Shown in pieces: positions 33,499-41,912 of a stretch of DNA of 64,000 bases (the stretch's first letter is position 1; each line of letters opens with the position of its first letter). Origin of the DNA: Paenibacillus dendritiformis. GTDB lineage: Bacteria > Bacillota > Bacilli > Paenibacillales > Paenibacillaceae. The stretch lies in contig NZ_OX216966.1 in assembly GCF_945605565.1 (NCBI RefSeq), positions 5,696,001 through 5,760,000 of the forward strand, written 5' to 3'. The position numbers and the translations under genes were made by a program. Below the pieces are notes generated by a model, which made no database searches, was not told where the DNA came from, and saw only the letters and a list, made by a program, of their open reading frames with translations.

Positions 33499-34679
33499 CC
33501 CTGCTCCACCTCCAACCGGGCAGCTTCCAGCGCTTGCGCCAGATCTTCGATGAGGTCGTCGACATGCTCAATGCCGACGGAGAAGCGCAGCAGCCGATCG
33601 TCTACCCCGATCCGGTCCCGAATCTCCGCCGGAATATCGGCGTGAGTCTGCACTGCCGGATACGTCATCAGCGACTCGACCCCGCCCAGGCTCTCGGCGA
33701 ACGCGATCAGCCTCAGATGGCGGAGAATCGGATCGACGTAGCGGGCATTTTTCAAGCGGAAGGAGAAGATGCCGGTGTTGCCGGACGACTGGCGCCGCTG
33801 AATCTCGCAGCCCGGATGATCCGCCAGTGCGGGGTAATAGACCGCTTCGACAGCCGGGTGCTCCAGCAGCCATTCCGCGAGGCGGGTCGCGTTGTATTCA
33901 TGACGCTCCATCCGCAGCGCCAGCGTCTTCATGCCCCGCATCAGCTGATACGAATCCGACGGGCTCAGCACGGCGCCGATCGAGTTGTGGAGGAAAGCCA
34001 TCTCCTCCGACAGCTCGCGGCCCTTCGTGACGATAAGGCCTGCCAGCACATCGTTGTGGCCGCCGAGATACTTCGTCGCGCTATGTACGACGATATCCGC
34101 TCCAAGCTCCAGCGGCCGCTGGAAGAACGGCGTCAGCAGCGTATTGTCCACAATCGTCAGCAGGCCGTGCTTCTTCGCCCAGGCCGCCACCCGCTCGATG
34201 TCCGTAATCATCATCAAGGGATTGGTCGGCGTCTCGATGAAGACCGCCTTCGTCTGCGGCGTGCGGGACGACTCCAGCGCATCCAGGTCATTCGTGTCGA
34301 CATAGGTGGCGGTGACCCCGCAGCGGGACCATATCCGCTCCAGCAGACGGTACGTCCCGCCGTACAGATCGAGCGATACGATCAGATGATCGCCTTGTCC
34401 GAACTTGGCGAACACCGTCTGTATCGCGGCCATGCCCGAGCTGCAGGCGAAGCCGGCATCGCCCTGCTCCAGGGCGGCTGCCGCTTCCTCCAGCACGGTA
34501 CGCGTCGGATTCTTCGTACGGATATAATCGAACCCCGTGCTCTGTCCCAATCTCGGATGACGATAGGCGGTAGCCTGATAAATCGGATAATTAACGGCTC
34601 CTGTCGCCGGATCGTGAACCGACCCGATCTGGGCAAGCCGGCTTTCCATGCGGTAATCGGCTTCGTTGCGCTGCACCAT
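33495..34679 (-). CDS. metI: Cystathionine gamma-synthase / O-acetylhomoserine thiolyase
   Basis: A 394-residue paralogue of the next gene product. The PLP Lys is in VHSATKYLGGHNDVLAG; FDYIRTKNPTRTVLEEA and FIETPTNPLMMITDI are typical, as is LLRFSVGIEHVDDLIEDL. In Bacillus, MetI condenses O-acetylhomoserine with cysteine (or sulfide) to give cystathionine (or homocysteine), which MetC then cleaves. Its start overlaps the metA stop by one base (TAATG), so the three genes are translated together. Regulation is by the SAM-I riboswitch upstream of metA. Confidence 0.88.
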   Translation of the reverse strand: MVQRNEADYRMESRLAQIGSVHDPATGAVNYPIYQATAYRHPRLGQSTGFDYIRTKNPTRTVLEEAAAALEQGDAGFACSSGMAAIQTVFAKFGQGDHLIVSLDLYGGTYRLLERIWSRCGVTATYVDTNDLDALESSRTPQTKAVFIETPTNPLMMITDIERVAAWAKKHGLLTIVDNTLLTPFFQRPLELGADIVVHSATKYLGGHNDVLAGLIVTKGRELSEEMAFLHNSIGAVLSPSDSYQLMRGMKTLALRMERHEYNATRLAEWLLEHPAVEAVYYPALADHPGCEIQRRQSSGNTGIFSFRLKNARYVDPILRHLRLIAFAESLGGVESLMTYPAVQTHADIPAEIRDRIGVDDRLLRFSVGIEHVDDLIEDLAQALEAARLEVEQG

Positions 34680-35620
34680 TATAAGTTGGCCCCTTCCTTA
34701 CGCGGTACGGCTTTGCCCAGTTCGTACGGCGTTTCCTGATAGACATAGTAGTTCAGCCAGTTCGAGAACAACAGATTGGCATGGGCGCGCCACGACGAAC
34801 GCGGCTGGCGTGACGGATCGTTGTTCGGAAAATAATTGACCGGCAGATCCATCTCCATCCCTTTGGCGATATCCCGATCGTACTCCCATTTCAACGTGCA
34901 AGGGTCGTACTCGGAATGACCGGTCACGAAAATATGCTTCCCGTCCTGCGTCGCCACGAGATATACGCCCGCCTCTTCTGACTCGGCGAGAATATCCAGC
35001 TCAGGGACGCGCTCCACGTCCTCCCGGCGAATCTCCGTATGCCGGGACTGGGGCACGAGGAACACGTCGTCGAAGCCGCGCGTCAGCTTCACATTATCCA
35101 AGGTCGTACAGTGCGGATACACGCCGAAAATTTTGCGCTCCAGCGGATATTTCGGAATGCCGTAATGGAAGTACAAGCCAGCTTGGGAAGCCCAGCAAAT
35201 ATGGAACGTGGACGTCACATTGGCGGAAGACCATTCCATAATTCGGCACAGCTCGCTCCAATAGGTCACGTCCTCGAATTCCATCTGCTCTACCGGCGCC
35301 CCCGTAATAATCATGCCGTCGAATTGCTGTTCCTCGATTTCATCGAATGTCTTATAGAATGCAGATAAATGTTCAGCGGATGTATTTTTGGACGTGTGCG
35401 TCGCTGGATGAAGCAGCGTCACATCCACTTGCAGCGGCGTATTGCCTATGAGGCGCAGCAATTGCGTCTCGGTAGTTTCTTTCGTCGGCATCAGATTCAG
35501 AATGACAATTCGCAAAGGACGAATATCCTGGTGATATGCACGGGTTTCGTCCATGACGAATATATTCTCCTGAGACAATATTTCTTTGGCCGGCAAATGA
35601 TCGGGAATCTTGATCGGCAT
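34679..35620 (-). CDS. metA: Homoserine O-acetyltransferase (MetA family)
   Basis: A 313-residue enzyme that activates homoserine for methionine synthesis. The catalytic Cys is in [17 protein letters not shown] and the His in VTGHSEYDP. Residue 111 is Glu (TGAPVE), the residue that in Bacillus MetA selects acetyl-CoA, whereas succinyl-CoA enzymes have Gly here. The family name often given (O-succinyltransferase) is therefore probably wrong for this protein. ATG 35620 has GGAGG 8 nt upstream; ATG 35647 and 35638 are upstream alternatives. First gene of metA-metI-metC, under a SAM-I riboswitch. Confidence 0.93.
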   Translation of the reverse strand: MPIKIPDHLPAKEILSQENIFVMDETRAYHQDIRPLRIVILNLMPTKETTETQLLRLIGNTPLQVDVTLLHPATHTSKNTSAEHLSAFYKTFDEIEEQQFDGMIITGAPVEQMEFEDVTYWSELCRIMEWSSANVTSTFHICWASQAGLYFHYGIPKYPLERKIFGVYPHCTTLDNVKLTRGFDDVFLVPQSRHTEIRREDVERVPELDILAESEEAGVYLVATQDGKHIFVTGHSEYDPCTLKWEYDRDIAKGMEMDLPVNYFPNNDPSRQPRSSWRAHANLLFSNWLNYYVYQETPYELGKAVPRKEGANL

Positions 35621-35680
35621 GACGCTCTCCTCCTTCATGAAATCCATCGTAGATTGGTTGTCGCTTGCGGTATAGGGTAC

Positions 35681-35888
35681 AAAAAAACCTTTCCCGACAT
35701 TCGAGAAAGGTTATGCACAGCCTACTTCATGCGCCTCTCTCATCTGTCAGCAGCAGTCTTCTGACCGCTACCGCAAGAATTAGCACCGTGCGCGCTGCAG
35801 ATACGTCCTTGAATGCAAGAACGGCTCTGCACATCTGCCGGTTGCCGGGTTTCATCGGGCTTGTCCCTCCACCTGCTCTTGATAAGAT
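35681..35888 (-). ncRNA. SAM-I (S-box) riboswitch upstream of metA
   Basis: On the minus strand the aptamer begins CTTATCAAGAG and continues GGTGGAGGGACAAGCCCGAT, GAAACCCGGCAACC, then GGTGCTAATTC and GACAGATGAGAG, the conserved S-box blocks. An intrinsic terminator AACCTTTC..GGAAAGGTT with seven U ends at 35681. High SAM should cause termination and switch off metA-metI-metC. Confidence 0.95.
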
Positions 35889-36042
35889 TGCTAACATATC
35901 ATATTCGATTGCAGTCCCGTTAAGCCGAATGGGACTTGGTAATAATTTAAAGCCAAGTCAAGCAATAAGTCAAGAGGAAAATCACCTTTTGCTCCTTCCG
36001 GCATATCGTATTCCATGCACGCCGCAGCAATCCGATTTTTTC

Positions 36043-36072
36043 TTGAAAAAAGGACGTGCCGAGCGGTATACT
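36043..36072 (+). promoter_or_regulatory. corA: Candidate promoter of corA
   Basis: TTGAAA (36043-36048) and TATACT (36067-36072) are 18 bp apart. A start near 36079 gives a leader of about 315 nt. Confidence 0.55.
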
Positions 36073-36078
36073 AAACAG

Positions 36079-36393
36079 GTGCCTGAAGGGCACTGTTGTC
36101 ATAAAGCGTTCGAAGATTATCGTAAATCATTTCAAATTGGGGTGAATTTCGGATGGATGGCGACCCGAGGCAATGCCGAGGTACGAACGGACAACCGAAT
36201 AAGGCGATTCGGCGGGACACCGTGCAGCTTGACGGCTGTCGCGTTCTGTCATTATGCCCATCCCCGAGCATCATGCGCGGATAACTGCCGTGCCCTGGGG
36301 GTAACGGCTCTCATCTGCATCTGCCCTGCACGAATCGTCTGAACAGACGAAGCAAGCTGCCGCATCCAACATGCGGCCGAAGGGGAGAGAGCA
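36079..36393 (+). ncRNA. Long structured leader of corA
   Basis: The leader can form several hairpins: GTGCC..GGCAC near 36090, CCGAAT..ATTCGG near 36197, TCGTCTG..CAGACGA near 36335 and GCCGCAT..ATGCGGC at about 36359-36377, the last just before the corA ribosome site. It does not match the M-box magnesium riboswitch by eye. It may contain a small ORF. Confidence 0.4.
36153..36284 (+). CDS. Possible 43-codon leader ORF upstream of corA
   Basis: ATG 36153 has GGGGTG 8 nt upstream and the frame runs 43 codons to TAA 36282-36284. The product (MDGDPRQCRG...SIMRG) is polar and not recognised. Its stop lies 110 bp before corA. In Salmonella the corA leader contains a short translated ORF (corL) that controls corA; there is no evident sequence similarity here. 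It could equally be a chance frame. Confidence 0.3.
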   Translation: MDGDPRQCRGTNGQPNKAIRRDTVQLDGCRVLSLCPSPSIMRG

Positions 36394-37329
36394 TTGAAAA
36401 TCCGTCTAGTAAACGAGGGCGTCTTCACGCCGGTGGATGACATACAGAAGACATTGACTCCACCGGAGAACGGTTTCTACTGGTTAGATGCCGATATGGA
36501 AGATCTGGTCGAGCTGCAGCCCTTGTTCTCCATACATGATCTCGCTGTCGAGGACTGTATGAGCGAAGAAGAGCAGCGGCCCAAAATCGAAATCTATGAA
36601 AATCATTATTTCATCGTACTGAACAGCATCCGGTTCGACGATGAGGAGATATTCCTGCGGGCCTTAAATATATTTCTCGGCAAGCACTACATCATCACCG
36701 TGACGAAGCAGAAAATCAATGAATTGCGCATGGTCAAGCCGATACTGTGGGAGCAGCAGGTGAGCTCGGCCGACCGCATGCTGTATCACTTGATCGATAT
36801 TCTGGTGGATAACTACTTCTCGGTAGCCGATCGGATCGAAGCCAAGATCGACAACTTGGAGGAAGAACTGATCGTCAGCGCCAAGAAGGCTCATCTGAAC
36901 GAGATTATCAGTCTTCGCAGCGAGATTCTGTGGCTGAAAAAAGGATTGGCGCCGCAAAAAGAAGTGCTGCTTGTCCTCTACCGGAAAGATCTCCGTCTCA
37001 TCGAGGACGATCTGCAGAAGTATTTCCGGGATATCTATGAAAATGCGGTCAAAGTCTCCGAGACATTCGAGACGTTCCGTGATCTGATGGGCAACTTGCG
37101 GGAATCGTATCAGCTCAGCATCGCCAACCGCGCGAACGACATCATGCGCGTATTTACCGCGATTACGACGATCTTCATGCCGCTGACGCTCATTACCGGC
37201 ATCTACGGAATGAACTTCGATTATATTCCATTCATGGACTGGGCCTACGGCTCGCTCTATATTATCGGCTTTATGCTCATACTGGGAGCCCTGATGTTCT
37301 ACCTGTTCCGCAAAAAAGACTGGATCTGA
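36394..37329 (+). CDS. corA: CorA magnesium/cobalt transporter
   Basis: A 311-residue CorA channel. The large N-terminal cytosolic domain (about 1-245) includes LDADMEDLVELQPLFSIHDLAVEDCMS; TM1 is at about 250-270 (ITTIFMPLTLITGIYG) and ends in the selectivity motif YGMNF; TM2 is at about 285-305, with a basic RKKDWI tail. The channel is a pentamer gating Mg influx. The start is TTG 36394 with GGGGAG close upstream. A conserved ATG alternative is not available near this position. It is preceded by a long leader. Confidence 0.95.
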   Translation: MKIRLVNEGVFTPVDDIQKTLTPPENGFYWLDADMEDLVELQPLFSIHDLAVEDCMSEEEQRPKIEIYENHYFIVLNSIRFDDEEIFLRALNIFLGKHYIITVTKQKINELRMVKPILWEQQVSSADRMLYHLIDILVDNYFSVADRIEAKIDNLEEELIVSAKKAHLNEIISLRSEILWLKKGLAPQKEVLLVLYRKDLRLIEDDLQKYFRDIYENAVKVSETFETFRDLMGNLRESYQLSIANRANDIMRVFTAITTIFMPLTLITGIYGMNFDYIPFMDWAYGSLYIIGFMLILGALMFYLFRKKDWI

Positions 37330-37375
37330 AGAGGTTCCAACAACCGGCCTTATATGAATATGAACGATAGAACCC

Positions 37376-37410
37376 AAGCCCGCCTCCCGCTCCAAGGGAT
37401 GCGGGCTTGT
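37376..37410. terminator. Terminator between convergent corA and HRDC genes
   Basis: AAGCCCGC / GCGGGCTT, an 8-bp stem, followed on the plus strand by GTTC and a short T-rich stretch. Weak U-runs on both strands; it serves mainly corA. Confidence 0.5.
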
Positions 37411-37426
37411 TCATGCTTGCCCCGGA

Positions 37427-38488
37427 TTAACCGGCAATCGCTTGCCGCGCCTCCCGGCTCTTCCGTCTGCGGTGCAGAAGCCGGAGGAAGCGGATCCGCT
37501 CATAGTTGGTCTGCAGCTCGGAAGACGGCAGCTCCAGTGCTGCTTCGCCGAATGCCTTAATGTAGATCGGCTTGATGTACTCGTCCCCCAATTCAATAAG
37601 GGCGGACTCGACCGCTTCCCGCTCGCCGGGAGGCATGGACGCCAGCTCCTCCTCGGCCAGACCTTCGATCGCGCCGCCTTCCTTCGCAATCTTCTCGATG
37701 CGCATAATCAATTCGCGCCGATCCACCTGCAGCCGATCCATCAGCTGCTCGATCCCCATCCCTTGCTGCAGCCCTTCCATCAGCAGGCGGCGCTCCGATA
37801 TTTTGGCCAGTTCATTCGCCTGCTTCGCTTCCCATTCCGCATAGACCCATCTGGCGAATTCAGGCTCGCTTACGGCATCGGCCACCCAATCCAGGGGGAA
37901 GTCCCTCGTGCGGGCATACTGCTTCGCGATCTGAATAATCTCTTCGCCGAAGTCGCGGACCTTCACCGCGCCGAAGCCCGGTATCTGCTCCAACTCCTCC
38001 AGCTGCTGCGGCAAATAGGCGCTGACCATGCGAAGCATCCGGTTCGACGCGATCCAGTACGGAGCGCGTCTCAGCCGCGTGGCCGCTTCCCTGCGCCATT
38101 GGGCCAGCCGATCATACACCTCCGCATTCGGATGGAGATCGGCATAGCAGGCGATCCACTCCTGCTGCTCCCGCATGCGGCGCTCATGAATGTCCACCTC
38201 CGGAACGAAGCCGAGCGACAGCCGGTAGCCTGCGCTCATGAGCCGCGCCATGCCCCGCCGCAGCGATGCCCGCATCTCGGCCCAATCGCCGCCTTCGAAC
38301 CAGATCTCCGGCTCCGCTCCTTCTGCCTCCCACAGCACCATCCATTGCCCCTGCTCCTCGCCTGCGGTCAGGAGCCCGAAGGGAGCCGCGTACGAGTCTT
38401 CCTTCCGCTTGCCCCCGCGCTTTGGCCGCTTCTCGCTCCCGTCCTCCTCCATGCTTCGCTCCAATCGCACCATCCATACAACCTGCAT
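37427..38488 (-). CDS. HRDC-domain protein with RecQ-like C-terminal helices
   Basis: 353 residues. The middle (about 115-185: HPNAEVYDRLAQWRREAATRL, RMLRMVSAYLPQQLEELEQIPGFG) is an HRDC domain, a helical nucleic-acid-binding module otherwise found at the end of RecQ and RNase D. The following segment (MEGLQQGMGIEQLMDRLQVDRRELIMRIEKI) resembles the winged or helix-turn-helix module at the end of some RecQ proteins. No helicase or nuclease motif is present. It may be an auxiliary DNA- or RNA-binding protein; function unknown. GGAGGAAGG precedes ATG 38488. A strong promoter and a terminator hairpin lie just upstream. Confidence 0.78.
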   Translation of the reverse strand: MQVVWMVRLERSMEEDGSEKRPKRGGKRKEDSYAAPFGLLTAGEEQGQWMVLWEAEGAEPEIWFEGGDWAEMRASLRRGMARLMSAGYRLSLGFVPEVDIHERRMREQQEWIACYADLHPNAEVYDRLAQWRREAATRLRRAPYWIASNRMLRMVSAYLPQQLEELEQIPGFGAVKVRDFGEEIIQIAKQYARTRDFPLDWVADAVSEPEFARWVYAEWEAKQANELAKISERRLLMEGLQQGMGIEQLMDRLQVDRRELIMRIEKIAKEGGAIEGLAEEELASMPPGEREAVESALIELGDEYIKPIYIKAFGEAALELPSSELQTNYERIRFLRLLHRRRKSREARQAIAG

Positions 38489-38534
38489 GATCTACCTTCC
38501 TCCTTCTCGCTTCTCAATGCCACCCATTCCTAAG

Positions 38535-38615
38535 CGCGCAAAAAAAAAGAAAGCACCTCTTCCAATGCGGCTTGCGCATCATGAAGAGGTGCTTCCTCGT
38601 CCTAGTTATGAGTTT
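38535..38615 (-). ncRNA. Putative ~80-nt small RNA or attenuated leader upstream of the HRDC gene
   Basis: Defined by the near-consensus promoter at 38622-38649 and the terminator at 38540-38594; no ORF fits inside. Either an independent small RNA, or a leader in which readthrough yields the HRDC mRNA. Confidence 0.5.
38540..38594 (-). terminator. Strong terminator directly downstream of a minus-strand promoter
   Basis: On the minus strand AAGCACCTCTTC / GAAGAGGTGCTT is a 12-bp stem with an inner ATGCG/CGCAT hairpin, followed by TTTCTTTTTTTTT. It lies 50 bp before the HRDC gene start. Confidence 0.9.
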
Positions 38616-38621
38616 ATATAG

Positions 38622-38649
38622 ATTATAGCATAATTGCAGAATCTGTCAA
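38622..38649 (-). promoter_or_regulatory. Near-perfect sigma-A promoter with extended -10
   Basis: On the minus strand TTGACA (38644-38649) and TGCTATAAT (-10 at 38622-38627) are 16 bp apart. The start is near 38615. The next element downstream is a terminator, then the HRDC gene. Confidence 0.8.
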
Positions 38650-38716
38650 TTGATTATGGCCTTTTCGCAAGCGTGCGGTATAATGATAGCGTTACCGATA
38701 CAAGGAGGCTCGTCCC

Positions 38717-39013
38717 ATGAGTGCACATGAACTCGATTTTTTAGCCGATCATACCGAAGAGACGTCAACGAGGTTCGTTACGTTTATCGGCGGCAGCATG
38801 CGCCGCTTCGATCTCGCGCTTACCGCGACCACCCGCTTCTATGGCAAGACGCTCGTCACCGATCTGCAGAGCGGCCTGACCGCCATTCTCGGACAGGACG
38901 ATCTGGAGGAGGAAGGCTATCTTGAGCACTTCTACCGGTTAACGGATGAAGAGGCCGCCGATCTCCGCCAATTCCTGTCCCTTGTCGTCGGCGCGGCGCA
39001 TTTTAACGATTGA
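38717..39013 (+). CDS. DUF3055-like small protein
   Basis: A 98-residue soluble protein resembling the DUF3055 family of bacilli and staphylococci: TSTRFVTFIGGSMRRFDLALT, FYGKTLVTDLQSGLTAILGQDDLE, then YLEHFYRLTDEEAADLRQFL. The function of the family is unknown. AAGGAGG precedes ATG 38717, and a TATAAT at 38679-38684 is a candidate -10. Single gene, convergent with the glycosidase gene downstream. Confidence 0.75.
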   Translation: MSAHELDFLADHTEETSTRFVTFIGGSMRRFDLALTATTRFYGKTLVTDLQSGLTAILGQDDLEEEGYLEHFYRLTDEEAADLRQFLSLVVGAAHFND

Positions 39014-39042
39014 TTCGGATCCCGCAATGACCGGGCACGAGC

Positions 39043-40212
39043 TTACTCAGAGAACCAGAGCACATTGCTCAGCTCCCGTCCCGGTCTGGTCACGACCCTG
39101 CCGTTGGCGATCAACCCGGAGGAAGCGCCGCCGTCCAGATTCATCGCTTGCACGGCACCCAGCTTCTTCCATATTTCTGCCCACTGCTTCATCGTCGCGG
39201 ATGGAACCGTCGCCAACAGTATCGAGCCGTCGGGCAGGATGCCGATACCGCTCCGCATTGCCGACTTGGACAATATTTTGTCCTCCTTGAAGCCTTCCGC
39301 CCGCGGATTCAATGCCACCTTGCCATCCTTCACGAGCCGGGGGCCGCCGCCCAGCGCAACCTGCACGTCGTCCCAGTCGATCGGACGGCCCAGCCGATCC
39401 GTGTAACGAATCGACATCGTTACTTGATCCCCGACATGGAACCGATCGGCCATCGGCTTCTCCGTTCCCGTAAATACAAGCACATATCCGTCCTTCGGAA
39501 TGCTCACATTGCGGCCCGCCGTCACCTTCTTCACGACGCCGCCGCGAACGACGACGGCCCGGCCGTAGGCGAAGCCGAGCGAGTTGCCGCGCAGCGGCGT
39601 GTACAATACGGCTGCGCTGCCGTCCCGCTTCGGCGTCCGATTGACGAAATACGCATACCATGACGAAGTGCGTTCGGTGGCCGCGTTCGTCACTTGACCG
39701 CTAATCTCGATGCGCAGGCTGTCCATTACGGCCCGCCCGTCCGGACGGAAGCCGATGGCCGTGCCGTAGTTGCTCGTATGCTCGACCCGGCCGCGATTAA
39801 TAATGGTTCCATACGGCTCGGGCCGGCCGCCATACGCCTCGAAGTACGTTCCGTTCACTGCCGCCTTCGCCCCAGTCCGCTTCGCGGTGCGGGTCATCGT
39901 CGCGGTCGTGCCGAAGCGGTCCTTGCCGAAGGAGACATGCGGCTTCATTCCTTTCGGCACGCGCACGGTCGTCACGCGGAAGATCTTGCGGCCGAGGGAG
40001 ACCCGCTTCACCGATGTGCTCACCTTGCTCGCCGGCTTGCCTGCCGCGACGACGACGCCTGGCGCCGCGGAGCTGCCGTCCTGCACCTCCGCTCCCGGCG
40101 TCCACGTCCATAACAGGCCGAATGCGATCAGGCCCGCAAGGCAGGAACGCCATCGGCTGGCACGGCGTTCGGAAGGAGCCTGGCATACGTTATCCTGATT
40201 CAACTCTCTCAT
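39043..40212 (-). CDS. Secreted phosphodiester glycosidase-domain protein (NAGPA type)
   Basis: A 389-residue exported protein with a signal segment at about 20-40 (SCLAGLIAFGLLWTW). The catalytic-type domain covers about 115-385, with AAVNGTYFEAYGGRPEPYGTIINRG, VALGGGPRLVKDGKV and the family hallmark MNLDGGASSGLIANG. The human member removes N-acetylglucosamine from phosphodiester-linked sugars; bacterial members are thought to act on wall or exopolysaccharide. ATG 40212 sits directly on GGGGGA; TTG 40203 (9 nt spacing) may be the true start. A hairpin GACCCTATC..GATAGGGTC lies in its leader at about 40226-40276. Confidence 0.83.
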   Translation of the reverse strand: MRELNQDNVCQAPSERRASRWRSCLAGLIAFGLLWTWTPGAEVQDGSSAAPGVVVAAGKPASKVSTSVKRVSLGRKIFRVTTVRVPKGMKPHVSFGKDRFGTTATMTRTAKRTGAKAAVNGTYFEAYGGRPEPYGTIINRGRVEHTSNYGTAIGFRPDGRAVMDSLRIEISGQVTNAATERTSSWYAYFVNRTPKRDGSAAVLYTPLRGNSLGFAYGRAVVVRGGVVKKVTAGRNVSIPKDGYVLVFTGTEKPMADRFHVGDQVTMSIRYTDRLGRPIDWDDVQVALGGGPRLVKDGKVALNPRAEGFKEDKILSKSAMRSGIGILPDGSILLATVPSATMKQWAEIWKKLGAVQAMNLDGGASSGLIANGRVVTRPGRELSNVLWFSE

Positions 40213-40334
40213 TCCCCCAACAATTCGACCCTATCTCTCCCCAGAATGATTGCCGGATACAGGGAGGATAGGGTCTTCTAGTCATTCGATGCGTATCTCG
40301 ATATATACTGTATCGGCAGCGGAAGGCCGGATCG

Positions 40335-41237
40335 TTAGGCCGTCTCGATCAGACGAAGAATGCTCGTCATCTCAAGCTGCTCGAACATGGCCGCGACCGC
40401 ATCCCGCTGCGGCCGGAACACACATTGACCGGCTTCGCATACAACCGGCGCTTCGCAATGGATGCGCGCCAGCCGCCGCGACAGATGGAGCATCTCCAGA
40501 TCCGCCTCGATCTTGGTGCGAACGCCTGCCGGGAGCGAGCTCATATTGGCAAGAATCCCGTCTATCGACGAATATTGCTGAATCAGCTTGAGGGCCGTCT
40601 TCTCGCCGATTCCGCGGACACCCGGATAATTGTCCGACGGATCGCCCATCAGTCCCTTCACATCGATAATCTGCTCCGGTGTAAGCTGCTTCTCTTCCAT
40701 CAGCGTCTGCGGGCAATAGACGGCATAGTTGCCTTGCCCCTTCTTCATGATGACGACGCGGGTGCGTTCATGCACCAATTGAAGCATGTCATGGTCGCCT
40801 GTCAATACATACACTTCCATCTCATCCCGGAACACCCGCGACAGCGTGCCGATGCAATCATCGGCCTCGTAGCCTTCGGCCGACACATTCGGAATATGGA
40901 AGCTGTCCATGACGTCGCGGATCAATTGGAACTGCGGCACCAGATCGTCGGGGCATTCGGCCCGGTTCGCCTTATACTGATCGAACTGCTCCGCCCGGAA
41001 CGTCTTGCTCCCCAGATCCCAGCAGCAGGCGATATGCGTCGGCTCGAACCGCTTGACCGCATCCCAGAAATAACGCATGAATCCATAGACGGCATTGGTC
41101 GGCGTACCGTCCTTCATGCGGCGGATCGACCCGCCGTATGCGGTGGCGTAATACGCGCGGAACAGCAGAGCCATCCCGTCCACCAGCAGCATGCGCGGCT
41201 CGGCCGGTTCGGACATCATGTCCGTATCCCACATCAT
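40335..41237 (-). CDS. 5'-3' exonuclease (PolI N-terminal-domain homologue, YpcP-like)
   Basis: A 300-residue FEN-type nuclease. Motifs: MLLVDGMALLFRAYYA, CCWDLGSKTFRAEQFDQYKANR, EGYEADDCIGTLSR, VYVLTGDHDMLQLV and the helix-hairpin-helix LMGDPSDNYPGVRGIGEKTALKLI. The acidic metal-binding residues are all present. It is equivalent to the 5' nuclease domain of PolA without polymerase, as in YpcP of Bacillus, and would remove RNA primers or flaps. AAAGGGG precedes ATG 41237. A TGCTATAAT extended -10 lies near 41312. Confidence 0.92.
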   Translation of the reverse strand: MMWDTDMMSEPAEPRMLLVDGMALLFRAYYATAYGGSIRRMKDGTPTNAVYGFMRYFWDAVKRFEPTHIACCWDLGSKTFRAEQFDQYKANRAECPDDLVPQFQLIRDVMDSFHIPNVSAEGYEADDCIGTLSRVFRDEMEVYVLTGDHDMLQLVHERTRVVIMKKGQGNYAVYCPQTLMEEKQLTPEQIIDVKGLMGDPSDNYPGVRGIGEKTALKLIQQYSSIDGILANMSSLPAGVRTKIEADLEMLHLSRRLARIHCEAPVVCEAGQCVFRPQRDAVAAMFEQLEMTSILRLIETA

Positions 41238-41393
41238 TCGCGTTCCCCTTTCCTATCTTTTCATGACAGAATTGCTATTTTTCTATTCTGCTGACACTGC
41301 TATCCATTATAGCATATCTAGGCTTCCGCTAGCGCCCCACGGCCCAATCTGGCAAGCGGGACGCAGCACTGCAAGCCGATCTCGCCGGCGCTG

Positions 41394-41768
41394 TCAGCCG
41401 TGCTTGGCCGCGGTCGTCCACGTATCGCGGTAATTGTCTTCGCGGAAGCCGACCGTTACCCGCTTGCCATCCGTGACAACCGGACGCTTGATGAGCTTGC
41501 CGTTCGAGGCAAGCAGCTTGATCTGCTCCTCGCGGCTCATCTGAGGCAGCTTGTCCTTCAGCTTCAGCTCCTTATAGACTTCCCCGCTCGTATTGAACCA
41601 CTTTTTCAGTTCCAGACCGCTCCGCTCAATCATCTCCTCCAGCTCCCGCTCGCTAGGCGGCTGCTCAACGATCGGCACCAGCTCCAGTTCAAGCCCCTGC
41701 TCCTTCAGCCATTGAATCGCTTTGCGGCAAGTGCCGCATTTCGCATAATGATAGACCGTTACCTTCAC
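41394..41768 (-). CDS. ArsC/Spx-family thioredoxin-fold protein (YusI-like)
   Basis: 124 residues. The N-terminal KVTVYHYAKCGTCRKAIQWL carries a CxxC (CGTC) in the position of the ArsC/Spx catalytic or redox Cys; LKKWFNTSGEVYKEL and the C-terminal NGKLIKRPVVTDGKRVTVGF are hallmarks of the family. Spx binds RNA polymerase during thiol stress, whereas YusI-type members are probably reductases; the RPVV and GF elements point to the second group. GTG 41768 is chosen because GGAG lies 9 nt upstream; the longer ATG form at 41807 adds 13 charged residues. Confidence 0.85.
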   Translation of the reverse strand: MKVTVYHYAKCGTCRKAIQWLKEQGLELELVPIVEQPPSERELEEMIERSGLELKKWFNTSGEVYKELKLKDKLPQMSREEQIKLLASNGKLIKRPVVTDGKRVTVGFREDNYRDTWTTAAKHG

Positions 41769-41912
41769 CTGCTCCAACTCCTTCCTTGTCCGTTCAGCTT
41801 CGTGCAAGCCCGCGCTTGCCGTTTTCCCTTCTGTCCTGGCCGTTCTCCTTGTACGAATCGCGGCGTCAGAGTCCCAGCGTCACGCTGGCCCCAATGGCCG
41901 TCACTGCTGCCG

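Noticed and set aside
33534..34739. 401-codon open frame on the plus strand
   Set aside because: Antisense to metI, which has clear PLP-enzyme motifs.
36079..36393. M-box (magnesium) riboswitch upstream of corA
   Set aside because: The conserved M-box blocks could not be found by eye; kept only as an unassigned structured leader.
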